Positions 18,954-27,919 of a DNA stretch of 64,000 bases are shown piece after piece. The stretch is from Flavobacterium sp. Root901. GTDB taxonomy: Bacteria > Bacteroidota > Bacteroidia > Flavobacteriales > Flavobacteriaceae. The notes under the pieces were generated by a model. The model was given only the letters and a program-made list of their open reading frames with translations. It did not search any database and had not been told where the DNA came from. The DNA lies in the NCBI RefSeq assembly GCF_001429765.1, contig NZ_LMJB01000011.1, forward strand, positions 44,993-108,992, read 5' to 3'. Every line of letters begins with the position of its first letter. Position 1 is the first letter of the stretch. The translations under genes were made by a program, and so were the position numbers.

Positions 18954-21900
18954 ATGATCAAGAACGTACTAAAATTACTGTTTGTGATATGCTTATTTGG
19001 ATTTCAAAATCTGGAAGCACAAACAACAGTAAAAGGAACGATAACAGATGCTCAAAGCGGAATTCCGATCCCTGGAGCAAATGTTGTTGTTAAAGGAACA
19101 AAGACAAGTACATCATCAGATTTTGATGGTAAGTACACGATCACGGTTCCAAATCAATCAGCAGTTTTGGTTTTCTCTTATGTCGGTTCTGCCTCACAAG
19201 AAGCGCCAGTAGGAACCCAGACTACTATTAATGTTGCTTTAGGAGCTGCAACACAACAATTAGGAGAAGTAGTAGTAACCGCTCTTGGTATTAAAAGAGA
19301 GAAAAAAGCAATTACGTATTCAGCACAAAATGTTTCTGTAGATGAGCTTTCAGAAGCAAGATCATTAAACGTTGCCAACTCACTTTCTGGTAAAGTTGCC
19401 GGTCTTAACTTCTCTACAACTTCAAATGGTGTTGGTTCTTCTTCAAGAATTACATTAAGAGGTAACAGATCTCTTAACGGTAATAACCAGCCTCTTTATG
19501 TAGTAGATGGTGTGCCGATTAGTAATGGTACAACAACGACAAATCCTGATATTGATACAGGAGGAACTACTCAGCCAGATGGTATTTCAAACATTAATCC
19601 GGAAGATATTGCTTCGATGACAGTACTTAAAGGACCATCTGCAGCAGCACTTTACGGATCAAGAGCGAGTAATGGTGTAATCGTAATTACAACCAAATCC
19701 GGTAAAGCAGGAAAAACATCAGTTACATTATCGTCTAATTTTATGGCTTCATCTGCTTACAATTTGATGAACTTACAAAATGAGTACGGTCAGGGAACAA
19801 ATGGTGCTTACGTTGCAAATTCAAGTTCAAGCTGGGGAGGAAGATTAGACGGAAGTCAGGTTTCAAACTGGCAGTTAGTACGTAACCCAAATTATGCAGG
19901 ACCAGCTACACAAAGCTATTCTCCACAGCCAAATAACGTTATTGATTTTTACAAAACAGGTTATAACCTGGCTAATACTTTAACAGTTACTGCAGGTAAC
20001 GAAAAAGCACAAGGGTACTTCTCTTACACTAACACCCGTGCTGAAGGTATTGTTGGCGGAAACCAGTTAGACAGACACAATCTTAACTTAAGGCTGACAA
20101 GTAAAATATCAGATAAATTATCATTGGATGTAAAAACAAACTACATTGTTCAGGATATTGATAACTTATTAAGAACAGGTGAAGAATCTATTGGAACATC
20201 AGCTTATTTATTACCTCGTAGTATCGCTTACAATGACTACAAAAATTTTGAATATTTTGATGCAGCAGGACAAAGACAAGTAAACTATTTCCTTGACGAA
20301 ACCGGATCTCCGGGCGGAAACCCATTTTGGTCTGCTTTAAGAGATGACGCACGTACAGATAAAAGAAACAGATTTATTGGTTTAGCTTCTCTTAAATATG
20401 AATTTACAAAAACGTTAAGTTTGCAAGGTAGAGCAGGTTTAGACCAAATGACAAACAAAAACGTAAGAAACAGATATGCAACAAATGCATTTAACAGCAA
20501 CTTAGGTTCGTACAGTGAATCGTATGAAACAGTAAGTGAATTAAATATTGATGCTTTGCTTTCTTATAACGAGAAATTTGGAGATTTTTCTGTTGGACTT
20601 AATGCAGGTGCGAGTTCACTTCAGCAAAACAATTCAGCTTTAAATTCAGGAGGAGTTTTAAGCAAAAGAAACTATTTTGCATTGTCTAATGTACAAACAG
20701 TTCAATCTACTTCTACAGCTTCAGAAAAAAGAATTAACTCTGTTTACGGATTTGGTCAAATTGGTTTCAGAAACTATTTATTCTTGGATTTAACAGCAAG
20801 AAATGACTGGTCATCTACTTTACCAACAGATTATTTCTATCCTTCTGTAGGTTTGTCAGCCGTAATTTCGGATATGGTTAAATTGCCGGAAACAATTAGT
20901 TTTGCAAAATTAAGAGCTTCTTATGCACAAGTAGGTAACGATACAGATCCTTATCAGACACAGCAAAGATTTTCTTATATTGGAGGAAACGGAGGTATGT
21001 TATACGGACAAAGCACAAAAGCGAATCCTAACCTGAAACCAGAGATTTCTTCTTCTACAGAGTTTGGAGCAGATATTAGATTCTTCAACAATCGTTTAGG
21101 TTTAGATTTTACATATTTCAATACTTTAACAGATAACCAGATTTTCTACATCAATACGCCAGAATCTTCTTCTTATTCAAGAGCAATTGTAAATGGTGGA
21201 GATATTGAAAATAAAGGTATCGAGCTTACACTTACAGCAACTCCAATTCAAACAGAAAACTTTAGCTGGGATATTACAGCCAACTATGCTTCTTATAAAT
21301 CAAAAGTAAAATCGATTTATGACGGAAGAGATGAGTTAGTTCTTGGAGAAGGACGTTTGGTAAGAAGTAAAGTAGTTGAGGGCGGCGAATACGGAGATTT
21401 ATATATTAAAGGTTTTCAAAGAGATCCAAACGGAAATATCATTGTAAATAGTGCAGGTATTCCATTAGCAACAAATGGTTTCGATGTTCGTGCAGGAAAC
21501 TTTAATCCGGACTGGACCGGAGGTTTTAGAAACAGTTTTAAATACAAAGATTTCTCTTTAAGTTTCTTAGTTGATTTTAGAATTGGCGGTGAGGTTATTT
21601 CATACACTCAGGCGAGACAAGCTGGTTTAGGAGTTAGTGAAGTTACTCTAGACGGAAGACAAGGCGGAATTATAGTAGATGGGGTTGTTGCAAATGGAAA
21701 CGGTACTTACTCTCCAAATACAACGAGCATTACTGCAGAACAATACTGGACAGCAATTGGACAAAGAACTCCTATCGCAGAACCATTTATTTATGATGCA
21801 ACAAATATTCGATTAAGAGAACTTGTATTTGGTTATTCTTTACCAAAACGTATATTGGGCAATTCAGGATTTACAAATATTGATTTTTCATTGGTAGGAA

Positions 21901-22040
21901 GAAATTTATTCTTCTTCGTGAACAAAGCAAAATATTTTGATCCGGAAGCAGGAGCAGGAACAGGAAACCTGCAGGGTATAGAATCTTTCAACATTCCTTC
22001 AACGAGAGATTATGGAGTTAATGTTAAATTTGGATTTTAA
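18954..22040 (+). CDS. SusC-family TonB-dependent glycan transporter
   Basis: A 1028-residue outer membrane protein. After the signal peptide (LEAQ, about residue 22) comes a carboxypeptidase D-like regulatory domain (VKGTITDAQSGIPIPGANV), the QLGEVVVTALGIKREKK TonB-box/plug region and LKGPSAAALYGSRASNGVIVITTK, then the beta-barrel with the SusC signature DYGVNVKFGF at the end. It forms a bin-type complex with the SusD protein encoded next and imports oligosaccharides, here presumably glycans or glycopeptides released at the surface. No FecI/FecR or hybrid two-component regulator is encoded in the window. Confidence 0.95.
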   Translation: MIKNVLKLLFVICLFGFQNLEAQTTVKGTITDAQSGIPIPGANVVVKGTKTSTSSDFDGKYTITVPNQSAVLVFSYVGSASQEAPVGTQTTINVALGAATQQLGEVVVTALGIKREKKAITYSAQNVSVDELSEARSLNVANSLSGKVAGLNFSTTSNGVGSSSRITLRGNRSLNGNNQPLYVVDGVPISNGTTTTNPDIDTGGTTQPDGISNINPEDIASMTVLKGPSAAALYGSRASNGVIVITTKSGKAGKTSVTLSSNFMASSAYNLMNLQNEYGQGTNGAYVANSSSSWGGRLDGSQVSNWQLVRNPNYAGPATQSYSPQPNNVIDFYKTGYNLANTLTVTAGNEKAQGYFSYTNTRAEGIVGGNQLDRHNLNLRLTSKISDKLSLDVKTNYIVQDIDNLLRTGEESIGTSAYLLPRSIAYNDYKNFEYFDAAGQRQVNYFLDETGSPGGNPFWSALRDDARTDKRNRFIGLASLKYEFTKTLSLQGRAGLDQMTNKNVRNRYATNAFNSNLGSYSESYETVSELNIDALLSYNEKFGDFSVGLNAGASSLQQNNSALNSGGVLSKRNYFALSNVQTVQSTSTASEKRINSVYGFGQIGFRNYLFLDLTARNDWSSTLPTDYFYPSVGLSAVISDMVKLPETISFAKLRASYAQVGNDTDPYQTQQRFSYIGGNGGMLYGQSTKANPNLKPEISSSTEFGADIRFFNNRLGLDFTYFNTLTDNQIFYINTPESSSYSRAIVNGGDIENKGIELTLTATPIQTENFSWDITANYASYKSKVKSIYDGRDELVLGEGRLVRSKVVEGGEYGDLYIKGFQRDPNGNIIVNSAGIPLATNGFDVRAGNFNPDWTGGFRNSFKYKDFSLSFLVDFRIGGEVISYTQARQAGLGVSEVTLDGRQGGIIVDGVVANGNGTYSPNTTSITAEQYWTAIGQRTPIAEPFIYDATNIRLRELVFGYSLPKRILGNSGFTNIDFSLVGRNLFFFVNKAKYFDPEAGAGTGNLQGIESFNIPSTRDYGVNVKFGF

Positions 22041-22057
22041 TTAAATAAAGAGACATC

Positions 22058-23656
22058 ATGAAATATAGTTTTAAAATAAAAACATTAGGAGTTGCATTAA
22101 TGGCAGTTTCTATTTTGTCAAGCTGTAGTGGCGATTTTGATGAAATAAACAAAGATCCTAATTCATTGACTGAAGATCAGTTAGATGCTACTTTAGCAGG
22201 ACCTTCATTTGCATCAGCGCTTTATGCAGGTATTCATAACGGATCGTATTCGTCTCCCGGAGTTGATGATCAGGGAACCTGGGGTATTGCTACAGGTATT
22301 TTATCTTCAACTTTTATTCACTATTTAAATTGTGGATATGGTACTGAAAGAAACGCATTCGTAAATGGTTACGAAGGCCGCGGATGGACAAGATTTTATA
22401 CAGTTGCGGTGCCGGCTTTGAATAATGCTATTAAGGCATCAGAAGGAAATGCTGAAGCTTTGGCCATTCTTAAAATATGGAAAGTTTTTATGTACAACCA
22501 AATGGTTGATGCTTACGGACCAATTCCTTACACAGAAGCAGGAAATGGAAAAGAAAAAGTAGCTTATGACAGCGTTGAATTTATCTATGCAGACTTTTTT
22601 AAATTGTTGAACGAAGCAAACGCTACATTAAGTTCTTCATCTGTAACCACTGTGGCTTCATTTCAGCCAAACGACAGAGTTTATGCAGGAAGTGTAGATA
22701 AATGGAGAGTTTTTGGAAACAGCATGAGACTGCGTTTAGCTTTAAGAATTTCTGATAAAGAACCTGCAAAAGCAAAAACAGAAGCAGAAGCAGCTGTAGC
22801 TGCAGGAGTAATGCAGACAAACGATCAAAGTGCATTTTTCAAAGCAAGCAATATTACACCAAACAACTTAAATATGATTGTAAACAGCTGGGGTTATACT
22901 ATGACCGCATCTATGGAAAGTATTTTAGTTGGATATAATGACCCTCGTTTAGCAAAATGGTTTGCTCCACTTGATGCTTCAGCTGCTACTCCAGTTTACA
23001 GAGGACAGCCGGTTGGAGGTTTAGAAGATCAATTTGGAACTACTAAATTCTCAGCATTCAACAACGATGTTATGGGGAATGGTGCTGCTAACAATTTAAG
23101 CGAATCTAAAAATATTGAAATCTTCATGGCTTCTGAAAACTATTTAAGCAGAGCAGAAGGTGCATTAAACGGATGGAACATGGGCGGAACTGCTCAAAGT
23201 TTGTACGAGACAGGAATTAGATTGTCTTTACAACAATGGGGAATTACCAATACAGCCGAAATCAACAGTTATATTGCAGGATCGACTTTACCAACTTTAC
23301 CAAACGTTCTTACTGTTTACCCAACATTAGATTTGCATGATATTCCGGTTAAACTGCCTGTTGCATGGTCTTCTACAGAAGCAAACCAGCGTACGCAAAT
23401 CGCAGTTCAAAAGTATTTAGCTATTTTCCCTGAATCTTGGGAAGCGTGGGCAGATTTACGAAGAAGTGATGCAAAAGTTATTTACGCGCCGCTTAACACG
23501 GATAACAATGAACCGGGAGTTGGAAAAACTTTAATGAAACGTATCATTTATGTTACTAACGAATATTCTTCAAACAAAGATGCAGTTACAGACGGAATTT
23601 CCAAACTTGGAGGTGCAGATTCTGGAGGAACAAAACTTTGGTGGGATACAAAATAA
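22058..23656 (+). CDS. SusD/RagB-family surface glycan-binding lipoprotein
   Basis: A 532-residue lipoprotein with lipobox SILSSCSGDFDEINKDP (Cys at about 23); the acidic residues after the Cys resemble a surface lipoprotein export signal. The sequence has the SusD tetratricopeptide core (AILKIWKVFMYNQMVDAYG PIPYTEA) and the late motif ESWEAWADLRRSD typical of the SusD-like 2 subgroup. It caps the SusC barrel and binds the incoming glycan. It begins 17 bases after SusC. Confidence 0.93.
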   Translation: MKYSFKIKTLGVALMAVSILSSCSGDFDEINKDPNSLTEDQLDATLAGPSFASALYAGIHNGSYSSPGVDDQGTWGIATGILSSTFIHYLNCGYGTERNAFVNGYEGRGWTRFYTVAVPALNNAIKASEGNAEALAILKIWKVFMYNQMVDAYGPIPYTEAGNGKEKVAYDSVEFIYADFFKLLNEANATLSSSSVTTVASFQPNDRVYAGSVDKWRVFGNSMRLRLALRISDKEPAKAKTEAEAAVAAGVMQTNDQSAFFKASNITPNNLNMIVNSWGYTMTASMESILVGYNDPRLAKWFAPLDASAATPVYRGQPVGGLEDQFGTTKFSAFNNDVMGNGAANNLSESKNIEIFMASENYLSRAEGALNGWNMGGTAQSLYETGIRLSLQQWGITNTAEINSYIAGSTLPTLPNVLTVYPTLDLHDIPVKLPVAWSSTEANQRTQIAVQKYLAIFPESWEAWADLRRSDAKVIYAPLNTDNNEPGVGKTLMKRIIYVTNEYSSNKDAVTDGISKLGGADSGGTKLWWDTK

Positions 23657-23700
23657 TTATTTGGTTGAGTAAAGAGGCACACAATCTTTACTTAAAAATT

Positions 23701-23730
23701 CAAAAGGAGAGGAAACTCTCCTTTTGTTTT
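23701..23730 (+). terminator. Rho-independent terminator after SusD
   Basis: CAAAAGGAGAG-GAAA-CTCTCCTTTTG followed by TTTT forms an 11-bp stem with a GAAA loop. It lies 44 bases past the SusD stop and would end the SusCD transcript, although the next gene starts only 16 bases later, so partial read-through is possible. Confidence 0.8.
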
Positions 23731-23746
23731 ATATAAAAGTCAGAGT

Positions 23747-24796
23747 ATGAATTTAAAAAAATACGGTTCAATTGTTTTACTTGTTTCTGTTTTTTTGGCT
23801 TGTAAATCAATTCAAAACGAACCAAAAGCAGTGAATGTCAAACAAAATTATATTGCAGAAAATCCGGTTACAAAAGCGAGCCACGCCTCAACATTAGTAG
23901 AATTAGAAGGTAATTCATTATTAGCAGCATGGTTTGGCGGTAAATACGAAGGCGCAAAAGATGTTGGTATTTATATTTCATCATATAAAGGCAAAAAATG
24001 GTCGGCACCAAAAGAACTTATAAAACCTTTAATTAAAGACGGAGATACACTGCCATGCTGGAATCCGGTTTTGTTTAAAAGCAAAGTGCAAAACTTATAT
24101 TTGTTTTATAAAGTCGGAAAAAATCCAAGAGAATGGTTTGGCGCTATGATTGTTTCTAAAGATGATGGAAAAACATGGGGGGAAACGAAATATCTGCCAA
24201 AAGGAATTTTAGGTCCAATCAGGAACAAGCCAATCGAAACAACTCCCGGAATCATTTTATGCGGAAGCAGTACCGAAAGTGTCGACGATAATAAATGGAG
24301 AGTTTTTATAGAAACTTACACAGAAGCCACAGGCAAATGGACGATTACAGATATTAATGACAAGAAAAATTTTGATATCATTCAGCCGACATTTTTAGTA
24401 CATTCTGATACAAAAATCCAGATATTATCCAGAAGCCGACACAATAAATTGATCTCATCATGGTCTGAAGATAACGGAAAAACATGGCAGAAAACCGACA
24501 GTATAAATGTTGTAAATTCAAACTCCGGAGTTGATGCGGTAACTTTATCTGATAAATCATTTTTATTGGTCAATAATCCGCTTAAAATGGGAAAAGACTG
24601 GTTTAACGGAAGAAATGTTCTCGATGTTGAATATTCAAAAGACGGTTTAGACTGGAAAAAATTATTTGACCTTGAAAACCAAAAAGAAGGGGAATTCAGT
24701 TATCCGGCCATTATTCAGACTTCCGATAAAAAAATACATATTTTGTACACTTATAATCGAAAGTTTATAAAGCACACAACATTCGATTTAAAATAA
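23747..24796 (+). CDS. Sialidase-fold (BNR-like) lipoprotein
   Basis: A 349-residue protein with a lipobox (VFLACKSIQ, Cys at about 19). The fold is a six-bladed sialidase-like propeller: HASTLVELEGNSLLAAWFGG, EGAKDVGIYISSYKGKKW, SKDDGKTWGETKYLP, and WSEDNGKTWQKTDS are Asp-box-like repeats. Proteins of this pattern are labelled exo-alpha-sialidase in databases, but many are not sialidases. No neuraminate catabolism genes occur in the window, so a sialidase role on capped N-glycans is possible but unproven. It follows the SusD terminator and precedes the mutarotase by 10 bases. Confidence 0.7.
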   Translation: MNLKKYGSIVLLVSVFLACKSIQNEPKAVNVKQNYIAENPVTKASHASTLVELEGNSLLAAWFGGKYEGAKDVGIYISSYKGKKWSAPKELIKPLIKDGDTLPCWNPVLFKSKVQNLYLFYKVGKNPREWFGAMIVSKDDGKTWGETKYLPKGILGPIRNKPIETTPGIILCGSSTESVDDNKWRVFIETYTEATGKWTITDINDKKNFDIIQPTFLVHSDTKIQILSRSRHNKLISSWSEDNGKTWQKTDSINVVNSNSGVDAVTLSDKSFLLVNNPLKMGKDWFNGRNVLDVEYSKDGLDWKKLFDLENQKEGEFSYPAIIQTSDKKIHILYTYNRKFIKHTTFDLK

Positions 24797-24806
24797 AACA
24801 GAAATT

Positions 24807-25139
24807 ATGCAAAAATACTGTCTCGCCTTAGATTTAAATAACCACCCTGATTTAATTGCAGAATATATTGAATACCATAAAAATGTGTGGCCGGAAATCA
24901 GCGAAAGTATTAAAGATTCGGGAATTACCAATTTAGAGATTTACAATGTGGGCGATCGTTTATTTATGATTATTGAAGCTGATGATAATTTCTCATTTGC
25001 AGAAAAAGAGAAACGAGATGCCGAAAATCCGAAAGTGCAGGAATGGGAAACATTAATGTGGAAATTCCAAAAAGCACTTCCGCAGGCAAAATCCGGAGAA
25101 AAATGGATTTTAATGGATAAAATTTTTGAACTTAAATAA
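24807..25139 (+). CDS. L-rhamnose mutarotase family protein (possibly L-fucose mutarotase)
   Basis: A 110-residue protein with the RhaM-family pattern: LNNHPDLIAEYIEYHKNVWPEI, then GITNLEIYNVGDRLFMIIE, and VQEWETLMWKFQ. No signal peptide, so cytoplasmic. Family members interconvert alpha and beta anomers of L-rhamnose. The locus has an alpha-fucosidase and no recognisable rhamnosidase, so L-fucose, a 6-deoxyhexose of similar shape, is the more likely physiological sugar here. This is inference from context. Confidence 0.8.
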   Translation: MQKYCLALDLNNHPDLIAEYIEYHKNVWPEISESIKDSGITNLEIYNVGDRLFMIIEADDNFSFAEKEKRDAENPKVQEWETLMWKFQKALPQAKSGEKWILMDKIFELK

Positions 25140-25291
25140 GTTCGCACGCAGATTTTACGGATTCGCTTTCGCGAAAGCGCTGATTAAAACGGATTTTTTA
25201 TTTTAGAAATTAAAAAAAAATCTGTGTACTTCCGTGCCTTTGCGAAAGCAAATCTGTTTCATTCGTGTACCAATTTTTAGACACCTTAATT
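25140..25291 (+). repeat. Intergenic repeats with GCGAAAGC and AATCTGTG motifs
   Basis: The gap holds the palindrome GCTTTCGCGAAAGC (about 25168-25181), a second TTTGCGAAAGCAAA-type palindrome near 25245, and complementary stretches around CGGATTTTTTAT and AAAAAAATCTGTG. It resembles degenerate dispersed Flavobacterium repeats. It may terminate or attenuate the upstream transcript. Confidence 0.45.
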
Positions 25292-26251
25292 ATGAAATTT
25301 AAATTTATCCTGAGTCTTTTGCTTTTGAATTTTATTGCAAATGCTCAAAAAAGTAACTTAGCTCAGACATTTTATAAACACGATAAATATCTTTCTTCAG
25401 ATAAATTAGGAGGTCGTTTCGTTGGAACAAAAGGAAATAACGATGCAGCATCTTACATCAAAAAATATTTTAAAAAGTATGGATTAAAGGAATTTAATAG
25501 TAATTATTATCAGCCTTTTAAAGTATTTGTAAAAGAAGGAATCAACAAAACAAAATCCGACAGTGTTTCGACTCAAAATGTTTTAGGATATATTGAAGGT
25601 TCTGATGAAAAATTCAAAAATGAATTTATCGTTATTGGCGCACATTATGATCATTGGGGCTGGGGCGGAAGCGGTTCCGGAAGCAAAAAGAAAGATACTA
25701 TTGCGATTCACAACGGAGCTGATGATAATGCTTCTGGAGTTTCGGCATTGCTTTGTATTCTGAAAGAAGTTTCTAAGATGAAAATCAAATCTAAACGAAG
25801 TATTATTTTTGTTTCTTTCAGCGGAGAAGAAGAAGGTTTATTAGGTTCGAAATATTTCATTAACCATTTACCAGTCAAGAAAGAAGCTGTAAAAGTAATG
25901 CTGAACATGGATATGGTAGGAAGATTAAATGCCGAAAAACAACTCTACATGGGTGGCGCAGGAACTTTCCCAAACGGAGTCGACTTAATGAAAAATCTGG
26001 GCCAAAACAGCGGATTAAATCCTGTTGTTTTCGCCGGAGATGTTGGCGGATCTGATCATGTTTCGTTTTACAAAGCTTCAATTTCTGCAGTAGGTTTTCA
26101 CACAGGCGGTCATCCGCAATATCACACTCCGGAAGATGATATTGATTTAATTAATTTTGAAGGCGGCGCTTTGGTGAGTAGGTATATTTATAATGCTTTG
26201 GTAAGTATTGCGGATTATGAGGAGGAGTTGGTTTTTATAAATCAGGATTAG
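25292..26251 (+). CDS. Secreted M28-family aminopeptidase
   Basis: A 319-residue protein. I choose ATG 25292, which gives a clean signal peptide (LLLLNFIANAQ); an in-frame GTG 27 bases upstream is less convincing. All M28 di-zinc ligands are visible: the His of VIGAHYDHWGW, Asp of NGADDNASG, Glu pair of SFSGEEEGLLGS, Asp of LNMDMVGR and the late His of QYHTPEDD. Members are periplasmic aminopeptidases. Glycosylasparaginase needs the Asn freed of peptide, so a peptidase at the end of this locus makes functional sense. Confidence 0.9.
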   Translation: MKFKFILSLLLLNFIANAQKSNLAQTFYKHDKYLSSDKLGGRFVGTKGNNDAASYIKKYFKKYGLKEFNSNYYQPFKVFVKEGINKTKSDSVSTQNVLGYIEGSDEKFKNEFIVIGAHYDHWGWGGSGSGSKKKDTIAIHNGADDNASGVSALLCILKEVSKMKIKSKRSIIFVSFSGEEEGLLGSKYFINHLPVKKEAVKVMLNMDMVGRLNAEKQLYMGGAGTFPNGVDLMKNLGQNSGLNPVVFAGDVGGSDHVSFYKASISAVGFHTGGHPQYHTPEDDIDLINFEGGALVSRYIYNALVSIADYEEELVFINQD

Positions 26252-26499
26252 AATCATATCTATTTTGATTGTTTTCACGATGAGATGCTCGCGTCAATAG
26301 GTGATTTACTTTTTATTTATATGTGTTTATCAATAATAGCTTTTATTTCTTTTATATGGTATAGAACTTTAAAAGATAATCTACCATATAAATAAATGAT
26401 TTAACTTAGTATTATTGATAAGGCAATTTATAATATAAAACTTAAGCAAACGCTTTTCTAATACTCTGAATTTATAAAAAATAATTTAGTTTATGCTAT
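26252..26499. other. Gene-free spacer at the end of the glycan locus
   Basis: No convincing gene was found on either strand. A 24-codon open frame starting ATGTGTTTATC near 26321 is too short and unsupported. The region marks the boundary between the + strand glycan locus and the - strand accessory genes. Confidence 0.4.
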
Positions 26500-26531
26500 A
26501 AAAAAACCTCGCAATCTGCGAGGTTTTTTAT
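26500..26531. terminator. Bidirectional rho-independent terminator
   Basis: AAAAAACCTCGCA-ATC-TGCGAGGTTTTTT is a near-perfect stem flanked by A and T tracts, so it works in both directions. It separates the + strand peptidase gene from the - strand small genes that converge on it. Confidence 0.9.
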
Positions 26532-26575
26532 GTATTATTGAGTTGTCTGTTTAAATATTAATATTGAAAATATTC

Positions 26576-26758
26576 CTAACAAAACAAAATAGATAAAATA
26601 TAATAAGCTAAAAGAATTAATACTGCTAATTGTGCAACTTTCTCTTTAGTTATTTTGTAATTAAATAGCTTAAATAAGTACATTAAAACAAAATATAATA
26701 GTAATAAAGCTATTAATTCTATCAGATGTGGTAACATATTATCTTTTAAAAAATCCAT
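26576..26758 (-). CDS. Small membrane protein, possible immunity-type partner
   Basis: A 60-residue protein with two strongly hydrophobic segments (about residues 12-32 and 43-60) and a short basic loop between them. No family recognised. It begins 13 bases after the end of the Gly-rich fragment at 26772-27131, as the small downstream genes of the two complete RHS units do. By that analogy it could protect against the toxin tip encoded upstream. This is inference from position only. Confidence 0.5.
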   Translation of the reverse strand: MDFLKDNMLPHLIELIALLLLYFVLMYLFKLFNYKITKEKVAQLAVLILLAYYILSILFC

Positions 26759-26771
26759 ACTCTACTAAATT

Positions 26772-27131
26772 TTAAAACAAATTTTTGAATGCCTTCCATA
26801 ATCCTTGCCAACTTGTCGGACCAACGCTATATCTAGAACCACCTGCTTGTCCTGCTGGCGTCTTCATTTCCTTCATCATTGCTCCATTTTGAATATGTTG
26901 AACTCCATATAATATTGCATATTGATTATTTTTTCCAATAGTATTTTTTAATGAATTTCCCGCCACACCTGTTAAACCTCCAATACTTGTATAAGAACCA
27001 AATATTCCAATTGCATCTTTTTGTTTACTATTTAATTTAGAAAAAATATCATTCATACCACCAAAATTGCCTAATATCGATACTCCAACTTTGGTTGCTT
27101 GAGTTGTTTTATCGGCTGTTTGATTAATTTG
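26772..27131 (-). pseudogene. Orphan C-terminal tip fragment, probably from an RHS-type protein
   Basis: The frame is open from just after a TGA (27132-27134) to the stop at 26772; the first ATG is at 27056, giving 94 residues, but the coding pattern continues upstream of it (KVGVSILGNFGGMND). The sequence is Gly-rich (SYTSIGGLTGVAGNSLKN ... MKTPAGQAGGSRY), with no signal peptide and no recognised catalytic motif. Upstream it abuts a 31-bp repeat at 27156. Position next to an RHS unit and the small membrane gene downstream suggest a displaced toxin tip. Whether anything is still translated is uncertain. Confidence 0.45.
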
Positions 27132-27155
27132 TCAACATTTTAAATTTTAGCTAGT

Positions 27156-27340
27156 TAGCGCAGATTTGCACTCTGCGCCCGCAAAGATTAGTCTTGCGGG
27201 ACTAAAATAATAATCTTCTGCTAAATTAACCGTTTATCTTTTTACTAGACATCTTCTAAAAATAAAAAGTACAGTATAAAGCTGTACTTTTCTATTCATT
27301 ATTGAGTTACTTTGAGGGTACAGATTGCAAATCTGCGCTA
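27156..27340. repeat. 185-bp segment bounded by inverted 31-bp repeats
   Basis: Copy 1 (27156-27186, TAGCGCAGATTTGCACTCTG...) is inverted relative to copy 2 (27310-27340, CTTTGAGGGTACAGATTGCA...); a third copy lies at 47068-47098. Copies 2 and 3 differ at 2 of 31 positions, and copy 1 at 4 positions from copy 3. Inside is a terminator-like hairpin, AAAAGTACAG-TATAAAG-CTGTACTTTT, near 27258-27284. The structure looks like a small non-autonomous element or the joined ends of a deleted insertion sequence. Confidence 0.65.
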
Positions 27341-27651
27341 TCGTTGTCGATATATCTGCGCTATCTGGGTTAACAATGTTTCTGGCAATTAAGAAGATTC
27401 TTTTCAATAGTGTTGTCGCTGATATTTTCAATATTCTTGCCGTGCTTCTTATTCCTAAACCTTCTTTAGTTAGTTGAATAATCTTCTGATTTGTATCTGT
27501 TCTATATGTGTGATAACCATAATTTTCAACTCTAGTTTTCCCGCATGCTTTGCAAATATATCTTTGAATGCCAGGCTTTGTCTTTCCATGCTTTATCATC
27601 TTTCGAAATAGCACCAACACATCTGTAACACCTAGTCTGGTTTAAACTCAT
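27341..27651 (-). pseudogene. IS1-like transposase N-terminal (InsA-type) remnant
   Basis: Reading from ATG 27651 gives MSLNQTRCYRCVGAIS, then a frame change leads to KHGKTKPGIQRYICKACGKTRVENYGYHTY. Together they make the zinc ribbon (CxxC ... CxxC) of IS1-family InsA, followed by a helix-turn-helix region (GIRSTARILKISATTLLKRI). The frame then runs into the 31-bp repeat at 27310-27340 and no DDE catalytic part follows. It is therefore frameshifted and truncated, and not expected to transpose. Confidence 0.65.
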
Positions 27652-27684
27652 TTTTTTCGATTTAAGGCACTATAAAATAAAAAA

Positions 27685-27700
27685 ACAGCCCGAAGGCTGT
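27685..27700 (-). terminator. Hairpin ACAGCC-CGAA-GGCTGT
   Basis: A 6-bp stem with a CGAA loop. On the - strand it is followed by a run of seven T, matching a rho-independent terminator for transcripts coming from the RHS unit, as a second stop after the one at 27811. Confidence 0.7.
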
Positions 27701-27810
27701 CTTAATTTTTATGCCATATTAATATAAATATCTGATTTCCTGTAAATGTTAGAGGCAATAATTAACCACCAACACATCTGATACATTACCCATTTAAGGC
27801 AATTAAAACA

Positions 27811-27838
27811 AAAAAGATGAGCATTACTGCTCATCTTT
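27811..27838 (-). terminator. Terminator of the first RHS unit
   Basis: AAAGATGAGCA-TTAC-TGCTCATCTTT gives an 11-bp stem. On the - strand it is followed by a T run. It lies 82 bases after the end of the lipoprotein gene at 27920 and would end the RHS transcript. Confidence 0.85.
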
Positions 27839-27919
27839 AAATTATTTTTTACTGATATTTATTATATTTCAATACGTTAGAAATCTAAAATCTCATATCA
27901 CTAACTTTGAAACACTACC

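Larger units (their letters stand above)
27652..27919. other. IS-end remnant and spacer downstream of the first RHS unit
   Basis: CACCAACACATCTG at 27767-27780 repeats the 27612-27625 sequence, which lies in the transposase start, and ATTTAAGGCA occurs near both (27660 and 27792). This suggests two copies of the beginning of the same insertion element. Two hairpins in the region are listed separately as terminators. No intact gene is seen. Confidence 0.45.

Noticed and set aside
23747..24796. Claim of sialic acid use by this locus
   Set aside because: The sialidase-like fold alone does not prove specificity, and no neuraminate transport or catabolic genes are visible.
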